A program made the translations under genes and the position numbers. The notes below the pieces were generated by a model. It was not told the DNA's origin and ran no database searches. It worked only from the letters and a program-made list of their open reading frames with translations. A stretch of 64,000 nt of DNA, from the NCBI GenBank assembly GCA_016938875.1, contig JAFGTV010000008.1, positions 1 through 64,000 on the forward strand, written 5' to 3'. Source of the DNA: Paracoccaceae bacterium. GTDB lineage: Bacteria; Pseudomonadota; Alphaproteobacteria; Rhodobacterales; Rhodobacteraceae. Positions 1 through 7,971 of the stretch are shown here, one piece after another. The stretch's first letter is position 1. Every line of letters starts with the position of its first letter.

Positions 1-647
1 GCGCGCGCGCGCGCCGCGCCCGCATGCTGGAGCTTTTGGACCTGGTGAAACTGCCCCGCGCCTTTGCCGACCGGATGCCGCGCCAGTTGTCGGGCGGGCA
101 GAAACAGCGCGTCGGGATCGCGCGCGCCTTTGCCGGGGGGGCACGGATCGTGGTGGCGGATGAACCGGTCTCGGCGCTGGATGTGTCGGTGCAGGCCGCG
201 GTGGCTGATCTGTTGATGGACCTTCAACGCACGCAGGGGACCACGCTTTTGTTCATCAGCCACGATCTGTCGATCGTGAACTACCTGGCTGACCGGGTGA
301 TGGTGATGTATCTGGGCCATGTGGTCGAGATCGGCGCAACGCACCAGGTCTTTGCCCCGCCCTATCACCCCTATACCGAGGCGTTGCTATCGGCCGTGCC
401 GATCGCCGACACCCATGTGGAAAAGACCCGCATCGTGCTGGAGGGCGACATCCCATCGGCGATGAACCCGCCGCCGGGATGCCCGTTTCAGACGCGCTGC
501 CGCTGGAAGGACCGGGTGCCGGGGGGCCTGTGCGACCGGGTGGTGCCGCCGATGGTAACGCTGGCCGATGGCCACCAGATCAAGTGTCACCTCGCAGATA
601 CGGTGCTGGCCGAAATGACGCCGGTGATCCGCACCACCGCCCCGTAA
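1..647 (+). CDS. Oligopeptide/dipeptide ABC transporter ATP-binding protein, 3' part
   Basis: C-terminal part of a DppF/OppF-type ATPase that would energise peptide or related uptake at the inner membrane. The frame is open to the left edge, so the gene starts outside the window; an ATG at 24 is internal. Visible are the signature motif LSGGQKQR, Walker B (IVVADEP), the D-loop, the switch histidine (ISHDL), and the C-terminal oligo_HPY extension (PYHPYTEALLSAVP) with the Cys-containing CPFQTRC segment. That extension is typical of oligopeptide/dipeptide importers. Walker A lies upstream of the window. The substrate cannot be told; partner permease genes should lie to the left. Confidence 0.9.
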   Translation, partial: ARARRARMLELLDLVKLPRAFADRMPRQLSGGQKQRVGIARAFAGGARIVVADEPVSALDVSVQAAVADLLMDLQRTQGTTLLFISHDLSIVNYLADRVMVMYLGHVVEIGATHQVFAPPYHPYTEALLSAVPIADTHVEKTRIVLEGDIPSAMNPPPGCPFQTRCRWKDRVPGGLCDRVVPPMVTLADGHQIKCHLADTVLAEMTPVIRTTAP

Positions 648-702
648 AGCAGTCGCCCCACGGGTCCGGCATCGCCGCGGATCCGGCGATGCGGGCCGCG
701 CC

Positions 703-1284
703 CTAGCTGCCCCAGATGGTGCGCACGTAATTGCGCGTCTCTTTGTAGGGGGGCACGCCGCTGTGTTTCTCGACCGCCTCGGGGCCCGCGTTATAGGCCG
801 CCAGCGCCAGGCGCCAGGACCGGAACCGGTCGTATTGGCTGCGCAGATAGCGCGCGCCGCCTTCCAGGTTCTGGCGCGGATCGCCGGGATCGACCCCCAG
901 CCGGCGCGCGGTGTCGGGCATCAACTGCGCCAGCCCGACCGCGCCCTTGTGCGACACGGCGCGCGGGTTCCAACCCGATTCCTGCTGCACCAGCCGCAAG
1001 AACAGATCCTCGGGCACCCCGTGGCGGCGCGCGGCGGACCGGGCGACCTCCAGGTATTCGCCGCGATACGCCCCCGCATAGGCCCGCATCCCGCCCGGCG
1101 GCACGCTGACGCTTTGCGGCTGAAGCCGAATGGAATCGGAATATTGCTGTGCCGCGCGGGTATCCAGAACCCGCGTCTGGGACTTGAAGAGCAGTGCGCG
1201 CGACTTTGACGACACCGAGGTGTCAGCGGCCACAGGCGCAGCCGCCAGCCCGAACACGGCCAGAAGGGCGATCCGAATTTTCAC
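703..1284 (-). CDS. Lytic transglycosylase (SLT domain), periplasmic
   Basis: 193-residue secreted murein lytic transglycosylase that would cleave the MurNAc-GlcNAc bond in peptidoglycan. Residues 1-20 form a signal peptide ending in VAA. The SLT/goose-lysozyme-like domain spans about 85-190, with the catalytic Glu102 in QQESGWNP, then GLAQLMP (117-123) and AAYNAGP near 165. These are the family's hallmark motifs. The short length resembles small stand-alone transglycosylases rather than MltC or Slt70. It is convergent with the ABC gene and divergent from ssb across a 203-bp region that holds a large palindrome. Confidence 0.88.
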   Translation of the reverse strand: MKIRIALLAVFGLAAAPVAADTSVSSKSRALLFKSQTRVLDTRAAQQYSDSIRLQPQSVSVPPGGMRAYAGAYRGEYLEVARSAARRHGVPEDLFLRLVQQESGWNPRAVSHKGAVGLAQLMPDTARRLGVDPGDPRQNLEGGARYLRSQYDRFRSWRLALAAYNAGPEAVEKHSGVPPYKETRNYVRTIWGS

Positions 1285-1363
1285 CTATCCCCCAGGGGTC
1301 ATTGCACGGCGCGAAGCATACGCAAAAATCCCCGATTTCGCCAGCCCCGCGTTAACCGCCCCC

Positions 1364-1405
1364 CACCGCCCGCCGACCATCGGGCCCGATCACCGGCGGG
1401 CGGTG
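1364..1405. repeat. 42-bp interrupted palindrome between the transglycosylase gene and ssb
   Basis: The 12-bp arm CACCGCCCGCCG (1364-1375) is matched exactly by its reverse complement at 1394-1405. Inside lies the perfect 12-bp palindrome ATCGGGCCCGAT (1379-1390), flanked by 3-nt unpaired spacers. TTTT follows at 1410-1413. The element sits in a divergent intergenic region, so it is either a strong hairpin in one transcript or a double-stranded operator or cruciform. Confidence 0.7.
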
Positions 1406-1487
1406 CGGATTTTGAACTTTCCTTAATCTTGTTGGAATGATGTAAACACAAAGACACGGAAACCAGATTCGACAGGGGAGAACGCGC

Positions 1488-2003
1488 ATGGCGGGGTCGG
1501 TGAACAAGGTCATTCTCATCGGGAACCTGGGCCGCGATCCCGAGGTGCGCAGCTTTCCCAATGGCGGCAAGGTGTGCAACCTGCGCATCGCCACCTCTGA
1601 GACCTGGAAGGACAAGGCCACCGGCGAACGGCGCGAGCGGACCGAGTGGCACTCGGTCGCGATCTTTTCCGAACCGCTGGCCCGCGTCGCCGAGCAATAT
1701 CTCAAGAAAGGCTCCAAGGTTTATATCGAGGGGCAATTGGAAACCCGCAAATGGCAGGATCAGTCCGGCCAGGACCGCTATTCGACCGAGGTCGTGCTGC
1801 GCCCTTACAAGAGCGAGTTGACGATGCTGGACGGACGCGGTGAGGGCGGCGGCGGCGGTGGATATGGCGGCGGCAGCTCTGGCGGGTATGGCGGGGGCAG
1901 CTCTGGCGGCTATGACCAGGGCGGCCGTGGCGGTGATTACGGCGGGGGCGGGTCGTCGGGACCGGCGCCGGCCGGGGACATGGACGACGAGATCCCGTTC
2001 TAA
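1488..2003 (+). CDS. ssb: Single-stranded DNA-binding protein
   Basis: 171-residue SSB that coats single-stranded DNA in replication, repair and recombination. The N-terminal OB fold (about 1-110) opens with [22 protein letters not shown] Gly/Ser/Tyr-rich flexible linker (about 118-160) follows. The acidic tip MDDEIPF is the conserved docking peptide for SSB partner proteins. The start has a purine-rich site (AGGGGAGAA) just upstream. Length and layout are normal for the alphaproteobacterial protein. Confidence 0.97.
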   Translation: MAGSVNKVILIGNLGRDPEVRSFPNGGKVCNLRIATSETWKDKATGERRERTEWHSVAIFSEPLARVAEQYLKKGSKVYIEGQLETRKWQDQSGQDRYSTEVVLRPYKSELTMLDGRGEGGGGGGYGGGSSGGYGGGSSGGYDQGGRGGDYGGGGSSGPAPAGDMDDEIPF

Positions 2004-2038
2004 GGCGGTAGTCCCGGTCGTTCAGGCGGGAGGCTGAA

Positions 2039-3121
2039 ATGAGCTGGTCATTTCCCATGGGACGGCTTTTCGGGTCGGAACTGAGGGTGCATGCCACCTT
2101 CTTTCTGCTGCTGGCCTGGATCGGGGCCGCGTCCTGGATCGACCAGGGTCCGGCTGCGGCGATGATCAACATCGCCTTCGTGCTGGCGCTGTTTGCCTGC
2201 GTGGTGGCGCATGAATTCGGCCATGCCCTGATGGCACGCCGCTTCGGGATCGCAACGCCCGACATCACGCTCTTGCCGATCGGCGGTCTGGCGCGGCTGG
2301 ACCGGATGCCGGAAAAACCCGGCCAGGAAATCGCCGTGGCGCTGGCCGGTCCGGCGGTGAACGTGGTGATCTGGGCGGTTCTGGTGGGGCTGGGCGCGGG
2401 CACCGACCTGCAACAGATGGCCACGATCGAGGATCCGGCGGTCGGCTTTTGGGGTCGGCTGGCGGCGGTGAACCTGTTCTTGGTGTTGTTCAACATGATC
2501 CCGGCCTTTCCGATGGATGGCGGGCGGGTGTTTCGCGCCGCGCTGTCTATGGGCATGGGCCGGGTCGCGGCGACGCGGATGGCGGCCAAGGGCGGACAGA
2601 TCCTGGCCTTTGTCTTCGGGTTTCTGGGGCTGACCTGGGGCAGCCCGGTCCTGGTGCTGATCGCGATTTTCGTCTTTGTGGCCGCCGGCGCCGAAAGCGC
2701 GGATGTCGGCCTGCGCGACATGGCGCGGCACATGCGGGCGCGCGATGCGATGATCACCCAGTACGAGGCGCTGGCGCCCTCGGACATGTTGCAGGCGGCC
2801 TCGGCGGCGGTGATCCGCACCACGCAGCATGAGTTTCCCGTGGTCGATGCCGGCGGCGGATTGCGCGGGTTCCTGACGCGCAACGCGCTGTTTGCCGCGC
2901 TGGCCCAGGGCAGCAATACCCGTCCGGTGGCCGAGACGATGACCCGGGGCATTCCCAATGTCGCGCTGGCAGCGCCCCTGGATGCGGCGCTGGATGCGCT
3001 GCAAGACAGCGGCGCCCCCGCGGTGGCGGTGGTCGAGCCCTCGGGGCGCATGGTGGGCTATATCACGCGCGAGAATATCGGCGAACTGATGGTGATCAGC
3101 GGACGCGATGCGCGGGCCTAG
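2039..3121 (+). CDS. Site-2 protease family membrane metalloprotease with CBS domains
   Basis: 360-residue M50-family intramembrane zinc protease. Zinc ligands lie in HEFGH (58-62), and the third ligand, Asp160, lies in the FPMDGG motif (157-162). Several transmembrane segments surround them. A C-terminal pair of CBS motifs (about 235-355) suggests regulation by an adenine nucleotide. This matches the SpoIVFB-like, CBS-containing branch rather than RseP, since no PDZ domain is seen. It begins 35 bp after ssb and may be co-transcribed with it. The substrate is unknown; cleavage of a membrane-bound regulator is the usual role of the family. Confidence 0.88.
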   Translation: MSWSFPMGRLFGSELRVHATFFLLLAWIGAASWIDQGPAAAMINIAFVLALFACVVAHEFGHALMARRFGIATPDITLLPIGGLARLDRMPEKPGQEIAVALAGPAVNVVIWAVLVGLGAGTDLQQMATIEDPAVGFWGRLAAVNLFLVLFNMIPAFPMDGGRVFRAALSMGMGRVAATRMAAKGGQILAFVFGFLGLTWGSPVLVLIAIFVFVAAGAESADVGLRDMARHMRARDAMITQYEALAPSDMLQAASAAVIRTTQHEFPVVDAGGGLRGFLTRNALFAALAQGSNTRPVAETMTRGIPNVALAAPLDAALDALQDSGAPAVAVVEPSGRMVGYITRENIGELMVISGRDARA

Positions 3122-3266
3122 AGCAGGATCACGCCCAAGGCCAATTCCCTGATTTCATCAGACGACGTTGTGCCATCTGCGGATGCGGCGGATCTTGTGT
3201 CGCGGGCCGGTTCAGCGGGCACGGCGCGCGCCCCCCCGTCACACCGCCACCCGCCAGGCACCGCCC

Positions 3267-3809
3267 CTAGTCGGCCAGCGCCTTGCCCAGGCGCGGCAGA
3301 CGCGCGCGTTTCAAGAGCGCCCTGAGCGGCAGATCCTCGCCCGACATCCGGCAGGCCTGGGCATGCACATCGCCGACGGCACCGGTCACGGCGCGGGGGT
3401 CGGCCAGCCAGCACTCCATCAGGAACTCATCGGGCCCCAAACGCGCCAGCCCCTCTTCGGCCAGCACGTTGCGGGGGAAATCACGCGCGTTGAACGTCAC
3501 CACCAGACCGGCATTGCCCGCGATCGCGGCGGCCAGCACATGCACATCGGCCGGGTCCGGCAACCACAGACGCGCCTCCAGCCCCGCGCGGGGGGGCACC
3601 TCGGCACCGGGCCAGGCGGCCCGGATCAGCGCGATCTCGGCGCGGGCCTGCGCCTCGCCCGTCGGGCCGATCTTGCGCGCGGCGCGGGCCCATTCCTCCA
3701 GGATGCGGGCCGACCACAGCGGCGTGAACAGGCCCCGCCCGGCCACGGCCAACAGGATCTCGCGCAGCACCGTGGGGTAGAGAACGCAGGCGTCCAGCAG
3801 CGCCTTCAC
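3267..3809 (-). CDS. PIN-domain ribonuclease-like protein (VapC50/PIN_3 type), orphan
   Basis: 180-residue PIN-fold protein, likely a metal-dependent RNase. The GTG start overlaps the stop of the upstream methyltransferase gene (GTGA at 3806-3809), which implies translational coupling. The frame is open further upstream, but that region belongs to the methyltransferase. Acidic candidates for the active site are Asp6 (ALLDACVLYP), Glu39 (ILEEWA), Asp85/Asp88 (DPADVHV) and Asp110 (NARDF). The N-terminal LYPTVLRE segment resembles the PIN_3 family, whose members are often toxins. No antitoxin-like gene is adjacent, so a toxin role is only a possibility. Confidence 0.75.
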   Translation of the reverse strand: MKALLDACVLYPTVLREILLAVAGRGLFTPLWSARILEEWARAARKIGPTGEAQARAEIALIRAAWPGAEVPPRAGLEARLWLPDPADVHVLAAAIAGNAGLVVTFNARDFPRNVLAEEGLARLGPDEFLMECWLADPRAVTGAVGDVHAQACRMSGEDLPLRALLKRARLPRLGKALAD

Positions 3810-5002
3810 GGGGCCAGCCGGAACACCAGCGACTTGAGATACCCCGACTCGGCCAGGTGCGGCAGCACCGGGTGATCGGGCCCGGCAAACCCGGTATAGA
3901 GGATCTGGCTGCGCCGCCCGGCCCGGCCGATCCCGCGCGCACTGGCGGCCCGAAACCGGTTCAGATCCGCCGCGTGCGAGCATGAGCACAGGCACAGATA
4001 GCCCCCCGGCGCCACCAGCCCCGCGGCCAGCCGCGCCACCCGTTCATAGGCGCGCAACCCGGCCTCCAGCGCGGGTTTGGCCGGGGCAAAGGCCGGCGGA
4101 TCGCAGATCACCAGGTCGAACTGCGCCCCCTCGGCGGCCAGCGCGGTCATCACGTCGAACGCATCGCCCTTGCGCGTGGCAAAGCGGTCGGCCGCGCCCA
4201 TCACGTCGGCCCCCGCCTCGGCCAGGGCCAGCGCGGGGGCCGATCCATCGACCGCCAGCGCATGGGCAGCGCCCCCCGCCAGTGCAGCCAATGCAAAGCC
4301 CCCCACGTGGGAAAACACGTCCAGCACCCGCGCATCGCGGGCCAGCGCCTGGGTAAAGGCGTGGTTCGGGCGCTGATCGTAAAACAGCCCGGTTTTCTGC
4401 CCGCCCATCAGATCGGCCATGTAGGTGGCCCCGTTCATCGGCACCGGCACCGGGGCGTCCAGCGCACCGCGCAGGATGACGGTCTCTTCGCTCAGCCCCT
4501 CCAGGCTGCGCGCGCGGCCGGTGGCGTTCTTGATCACCGTCTCGACGCCGGTGACATCCACCAACGCCTGGGTCAGCGCCTCAAGGTGCAGCTCGGCCCA
4601 GGCGGCGTTGGGCTGGATCACCGCGGCACTGCCGAACCGGTCGATCACCACGCCGGGCAGGCCGTCGGCCTCGGCGTGAACCAGCCGGTAGAACGGCGCA
4701 TCGTAGAGCCGCGCGCGCATGTCCTGGGCGCGGGCCAAACGGGCGGCGAACCACTCGGGGCCGATCACCGCCTCCGGGTTCTGGTCCAGAACACGGGCAA
4801 TGATCTTGGAGTTGGGGTTGACCGCCACCAGCCCCATCGGCTGACGCGCGTCATCCTCCAGCAAGGCGATTGTGCCGGGGGTCAGCGCACGGGTGCGCCG
4901 GTCGGTCACCAGCTCATCTGCATAAACCCAGGGGAAGCCATGGCGGATGGCGCGGGCCTCGGCCTTGGGGCGCAGGCGGATCGTGGGAAATGTGTCACTC
5001 AT
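3806..5002 (-). CDS. Class I SAM-dependent rRNA methyltransferase, RlmI-like (PUA + m5C methyltransferase)
   Basis: 398-residue protein with an N-terminal PUA-type RNA-binding domain (about 5-80) and a Rossmann methyltransferase domain. Visible are KTGLFYDQR (203-211), SAM motif I VLDVFSHVGGF (226-236), DPPAFA (301-306) and the Cys-rich CSCSH (339-343), which fits an m5C mechanism. RlmI of E. coli methylates C1962 of 23S rRNA, and this protein has the same domain order and length. The start at MSDTFPT is chosen because the open frame beyond it is antisense to edd. It is divergent from edd and coupled to the downstream PIN gene. Confidence 0.85.
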   Translation of the reverse strand: MSDTFPTIRLRPKAEARAIRHGFPWVYADELVTDRRTRALTPGTIALLEDDARQPMGLVAVNPNSKIIARVLDQNPEAVIGPEWFAARLARAQDMRARLYDAPFYRLVHAEADGLPGVVIDRFGSAAVIQPNAAWAELHLEALTQALVDVTGVETVIKNATGRARSLEGLSEETVILRGALDAPVPVPMNGATYMADLMGGQKTGLFYDQRPNHAFTQALARDARVLDVFSHVGGFALAALAGGAAHALAVDGSAPALALAEAGADVMGAADRFATRKGDAFDVMTALAAEGAQFDLVICDPPAFAPAKPALEAGLRAYERVARLAAGLVAPGGYLCLCSCSHAADLNRFRAASARGIGRAGRRSQILYTGFAGPDHPVLPHLAESGYLKSLVFRLAP

Positions 5003-5116
5003 CCCCTTCCCCTGACGCCTTTCGCGCCGCTTCGCAAGGGGGGATCGCCGCGCCCCTCGTGCGCGCCACGATCCACCGCCGCCTGCCCCGCCCCCCACAT
5101 TCGGCACGATCCGGGG

Positions 5117-5145
5117 TTTTCCTGTTAGCGCTAACCGACTATATC
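5117..5145 (+). promoter_or_regulatory. edd promoter with a LacI-type operator in the spacer
   Basis: GTTAGCGCTAAC at 5124-5135 is a perfect 12-bp palindrome with a central CG, the form expected of LacI-family operators. It falls inside the 17-bp spacer between a weak -35 (TTTTCC, 5117-5122) and a -10 (TATATC, 5140-5145). Bound protein would therefore block polymerase, so repression of edd-eda is inferred. In Rhodobacter sphaeroides the LacI-family regulator CceR controls Entner-Doudoroff genes; whether this site is its target is not shown here. Confidence 0.6.
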
Positions 5146-5182
5146 CGCACTCAGCCCACAGCCCATTCCAAGGAGGCCCGCC

Positions 5183-6988
5183 ATGCCCCTGCATCCGGTT
5201 CTGCAACAGGTTACCGAGGCGATCATCGCCCGCTCTGAGCCCACCCGCAGCGCGTATCTGCAGCGCATCGCCCGCGCCGCGGACGAGGGTCCGGCCCGCG
5301 CGCACCTGGCCTGCGGCAACCAGGCCCATGCCTATGCCGCGATGGGCACGGAAAAGGACCGCCTGGCCGCCGGGCGCGCGCCCAACCTGGGGATCGTGAC
5401 GGCCTATAACGACATGCTGTCGGCGCATCAGCCCTTTGAACGCTTTCCCGCGCTGATCAAGGAGGCCGCGACCCGCGCCGGGGCCACCGCCCAGGTGGCC
5501 GGCGGGGTGCCCGCGATGTGCGACGGCGTCACCCAGGGGCAAACCGGGATGGAGCTGTCGCTGTTTTCGCGCGACGTGATCGCGATGGCCGCCGCCGTGG
5601 CGCTGTCGCACAATACCTTTGACGCGGCGGTGTTCCTGGGGGTCTGCGACAAGATCGTGCCGGGACTGGTGATCGCGGCGGCCAGCTTTGGCCACCTGCC
5701 GGCGGTGTTCCTGCCCGCCGGGCCGATGACCTCGGGGCTGCCCAACGACGAAAAGGCCCGCGTGCGCCAGCAATTCGCCACCGGCGAGGTCGACCGCGCC
5801 GCGCTGATGGCCGCCGAGATGGCCTCGTATCACGGGCCGGGAACCTGCACCTTTTACGGCACTGCAAACTCCAACCAGATGTTGATGGAGGTGATGGGCC
5901 TGCACCTGCCCGGCGCCAGCTTCGTCAATCCCAACACCCCCCTGCGCGACGCGCTGACCACGGCGGGCGCCACGCGCGCGCTGGAAATAACCGCGCTGGG
6001 CAATGACTATACGCCCGCGGGCCACGTGCTGGACGAACGCGCCTTTGCCAACGGGATCGTCGGGCTGATGGCCACGGGCGGGTCGACCAACCTGGTGCTG
6101 CACCTGCCCGCGATGGCGCGCGCGGCGGGCATCATTCTGGATATCGAGGATTTCGCCCGCCTGGCCCAGATCACCCCGCAACTGGCAAAGGTCTATCCCA
6201 ACGGGCTGGCGGACGTGAACCAGTTTCACGCAGCCGGCGGCCTGGGCTATCTGATCGGCCAGTTGCTGGCGGCCGGGCTCTTGCATCCCGATACGCTGAC
6301 CGTCGCGGGGCCCGGGCTTGCGCGCTATACCCGCGACCCGAAACTCAGCGACGGCAAGGTGATCTGGACCGATGGCCCGCGCGACACCCTCAACCCCAGG
6401 ATCCTGCGCCCCGCCGCCGACCCGTTCCAACCCAGCGGCGGGCTGATGGCGCTGAACGGCAACCTGGGGCGCGGTATCATCAAGACCTCTGCCGTCGCCC
6501 CGGACCGCCAGGTGATCGAGGCCCCGGTGCGCATCTTTCACGACCAGCAGGCGGTCAAGGACGCGTTTCGCGCCGGCGAATTCACCGCCGACACCATCGT
6601 TGTTGTCCGCTTTCAGGGACCGCGCGCCAATGGCATGCCGGAACTGCACGCGCTGACGCCCACGCTGTCGGTGCTTCAGGATCGCGGGTTAAAGGTTGCG
6701 CTGGTGACCGACGGGCGCATGTCGGGGGCCAGCGGCAAGGTGCCCGCCGCGATCCACGTCACCCCCGAGGCCGCCCAGGGCGGCGCGCTGGCGCGGCTGT
6801 GCGATGGCGATGTGATCCGGCTGGACGCGACCCGCGGAACGCTGGATGTGCTGACCGAGGGCGCGCTTGAGCGTGCCCCCGTCACCCCCGATCTCTCGGC
6901 CAATGAAACCGGGCTGGGGCGCGAGCTTTTCGCCGCCTTTCGCGCCCATGCCGCCCCGGCCACCTCGGGCGGCGGGATTCTTGCCTGA
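5183..6988 (+). CDS. edd: Phosphogluconate dehydratase (Entner-Doudoroff)
   Basis: 601-residue ILVD/EDD-family [4Fe-4S] dehydratase that converts 6-phosphogluconate to 2-keto-3-deoxy-6-phosphogluconate. Conserved cysteines expected to hold the cluster sit in [22 protein letters not shown] and [15 protein letters not shown]. The C-terminal half has [18 protein letters not shown]. The length equals that of typical Edd (about 600), which distinguishes it from the shorter IlvD dihydroxyacid dehydratases. A strong AAGGAGG site precedes the ATG. It forms an operon with eda, 63 bp downstream. Confidence 0.96.
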   Translation: MPLHPVLQQVTEAIIARSEPTRSAYLQRIARAADEGPARAHLACGNQAHAYAAMGTEKDRLAAGRAPNLGIVTAYNDMLSAHQPFERFPALIKEAATRAGATAQVAGGVPAMCDGVTQGQTGMELSLFSRDVIAMAAAVALSHNTFDAAVFLGVCDKIVPGLVIAAASFGHLPAVFLPAGPMTSGLPNDEKARVRQQFATGEVDRAALMAAEMASYHGPGTCTFYGTANSNQMLMEVMGLHLPGASFVNPNTPLRDALTTAGATRALEITALGNDYTPAGHVLDERAFANGIVGLMATGGSTNLVLHLPAMARAAGIILDIEDFARLAQITPQLAKVYPNGLADVNQFHAAGGLGYLIGQLLAAGLLHPDTLTVAGPGLARYTRDPKLSDGKVIWTDGPRDTLNPRILRPAADPFQPSGGLMALNGNLGRGIIKTSAVAPDRQVIEAPVRIFHDQQAVKDAFRAGEFTADTIVVVRFQGPRANGMPELHALTPTLSVLQDRGLKVALVTDGRMSGASGKVPAAIHVTPEAAQGGALARLCDGDVIRLDATRGTLDVLTEGALERAPVTPDLSANETGLGRELFAAFRAHAAPATSGGGILA

Positions 6989-7051
6989 GCCCTTCATCTT
7001 GGTACACATACCCAAATCCGACCCCTGCCACCGGCCCAAAGGATCCCGCCC

Positions 7052-7693
7052 ATGACCCCCCATGCCGCCAGCGACTTTACCCGCGCGCTGTGCCAACACG
7101 CCCCTGTCATCCCGGTCCTGGTGATCGACGACGCCACCCAGGCCCGCCCGCTGGCCGAGGCGCTGGTCGCGGGCGGCCTGCCGGTGATCGAGGTCACGCT
7201 GCGCACCCCCGCCGCGCTAAAGGCCATTGCCGAAATGGCCGATGTCACAGGCGCGGTGGTGGGGGCGGGCACGCTGATCACCCCCGCCGATGTCGAGGCG
7301 GCGCAAGCCGCGGGCGCGCGGTTCGGCGTCTCGCCCGGGGCCACGCCCGCCCTGCTCGACGCCGCGCGGTCCGGCGCGCTGCCGCTCTTGCCCGGCGCGG
7401 CCACGGCAACCGAGGCCATGGCGTTGCTTGAGCGCGGCTATAGCGTGCAGAAATTCTTTCCCGCCCAGGCGGCGGGCGGGCCCGCCGCGCTCAAGGCGCT
7501 GGCCGGGCCGCTGCCGCAGATCGGCTTTTGCCCCACCGGCGGGATCACCCCCGAAAACGCGCCCGATTACCTGGCACTGCCCAACACGCTGTGCGTCGGC
7601 GGCTCGTGGATCGCGCCGCGCCCGATGCTGGCGGCGGGGGACTGGGCGGGGATCACCGCGCTGGCGCGCGAAGCCGCAGGGCTGGCGCGGTAG
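7052..7693 (+). CDS. eda: 2-dehydro-3-deoxy-phosphogluconate (KDPG) aldolase
   Basis: 213-residue class I aldolase that splits KDPG into pyruvate and glyceraldehyde 3-phosphate, the last step of the Entner-Doudoroff route. The Schiff-base lysine is Lys134 in SVQKFFPAQ, and the general-base glutamate is Glu47 in VIEVTLRTP. The phosphate-binding loop region [15 protein letters not shown] is also clear. AAAGGA precedes the start. Placement directly after edd confirms the role. Confidence 0.95.
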   Translation: MTPHAASDFTRALCQHAPVIPVLVIDDATQARPLAEALVAGGLPVIEVTLRTPAALKAIAEMADVTGAVVGAGTLITPADVEAAQAAGARFGVSPGATPALLDAARSGALPLLPGAATATEAMALLERGYSVQKFFPAQAAGGPAALKALAGPLPQIGFCPTGGITPENAPDYLALPNTLCVGGSWIAPRPMLAAGDWAGITALAREAAGLAR

Positions 7694-7704
7694 TTAGCGC
7701 GCGC

Positions 7705-7971
7705 TCAGCACCGCCGCCCCCTGGCGCCGCCGCGTCGGCGCGGCACGGGCTGTTCGCTCAGCCCCGCGCGCAGCACGCCGGTCATCGGATGATCCGGCGC
7801 GCCCGACGCGTATTCCGCCAGCACCCGTTTCAGCGCGCGGGTGGTGTCGGTGCCCACCGGCAGGCCGATCGCCCAATCCAGAAAGATCGAGCGGCATTCC
7901 TCGACCGCGATGCCCTCGATCCGATACGACTCGCGGATCAGCCCCTTGGGGTCCGCCTGTTCAATCCGCAT
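7705..7971 (-). CDS. Small conserved hypothetical protein after glnE
   Basis: 88-residue protein not assigned to a family. It opens MRIEQADPKGLIRESYRIEG and has a central segment with ECRSIFLDWA, Asp/Thr-rich turns and a helical stretch, then a basic Arg/Gly-rich tail. The start overlaps the last 11 bp of glnE on the same strand, which suggests coupled translation. No signal peptide or membrane segment is visible. The last residues are uncertain, because a neighbouring frame reads on to 7694 with a different basic tail and a single-base sequencing error would swap them. Function unknown. Confidence 0.6.
   Translation of the reverse strand: MRIEQADPKGLIRESYRIEGIAVEECRSIFLDWAIGLPVGTDTTRALKRVLAEYASGAPDHPMTGVLRAGLSEQPVPRRRGGARGRRC

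Noticed and set aside
3118-3414. A 98-codon minus-strand frame between the site-2 protease and PIN genes
   Set aside because: It overlaps the PIN gene's end in another frame and shows only Arg/Gly/Ala-rich sequence.
3806-6649. A 947-codon frame suggesting a long N-terminal fusion to the RlmI-like protein
   Set aside because: The extension is antisense to edd and has no recognisable domain. The true start MSDTFPT gives the normal family length.
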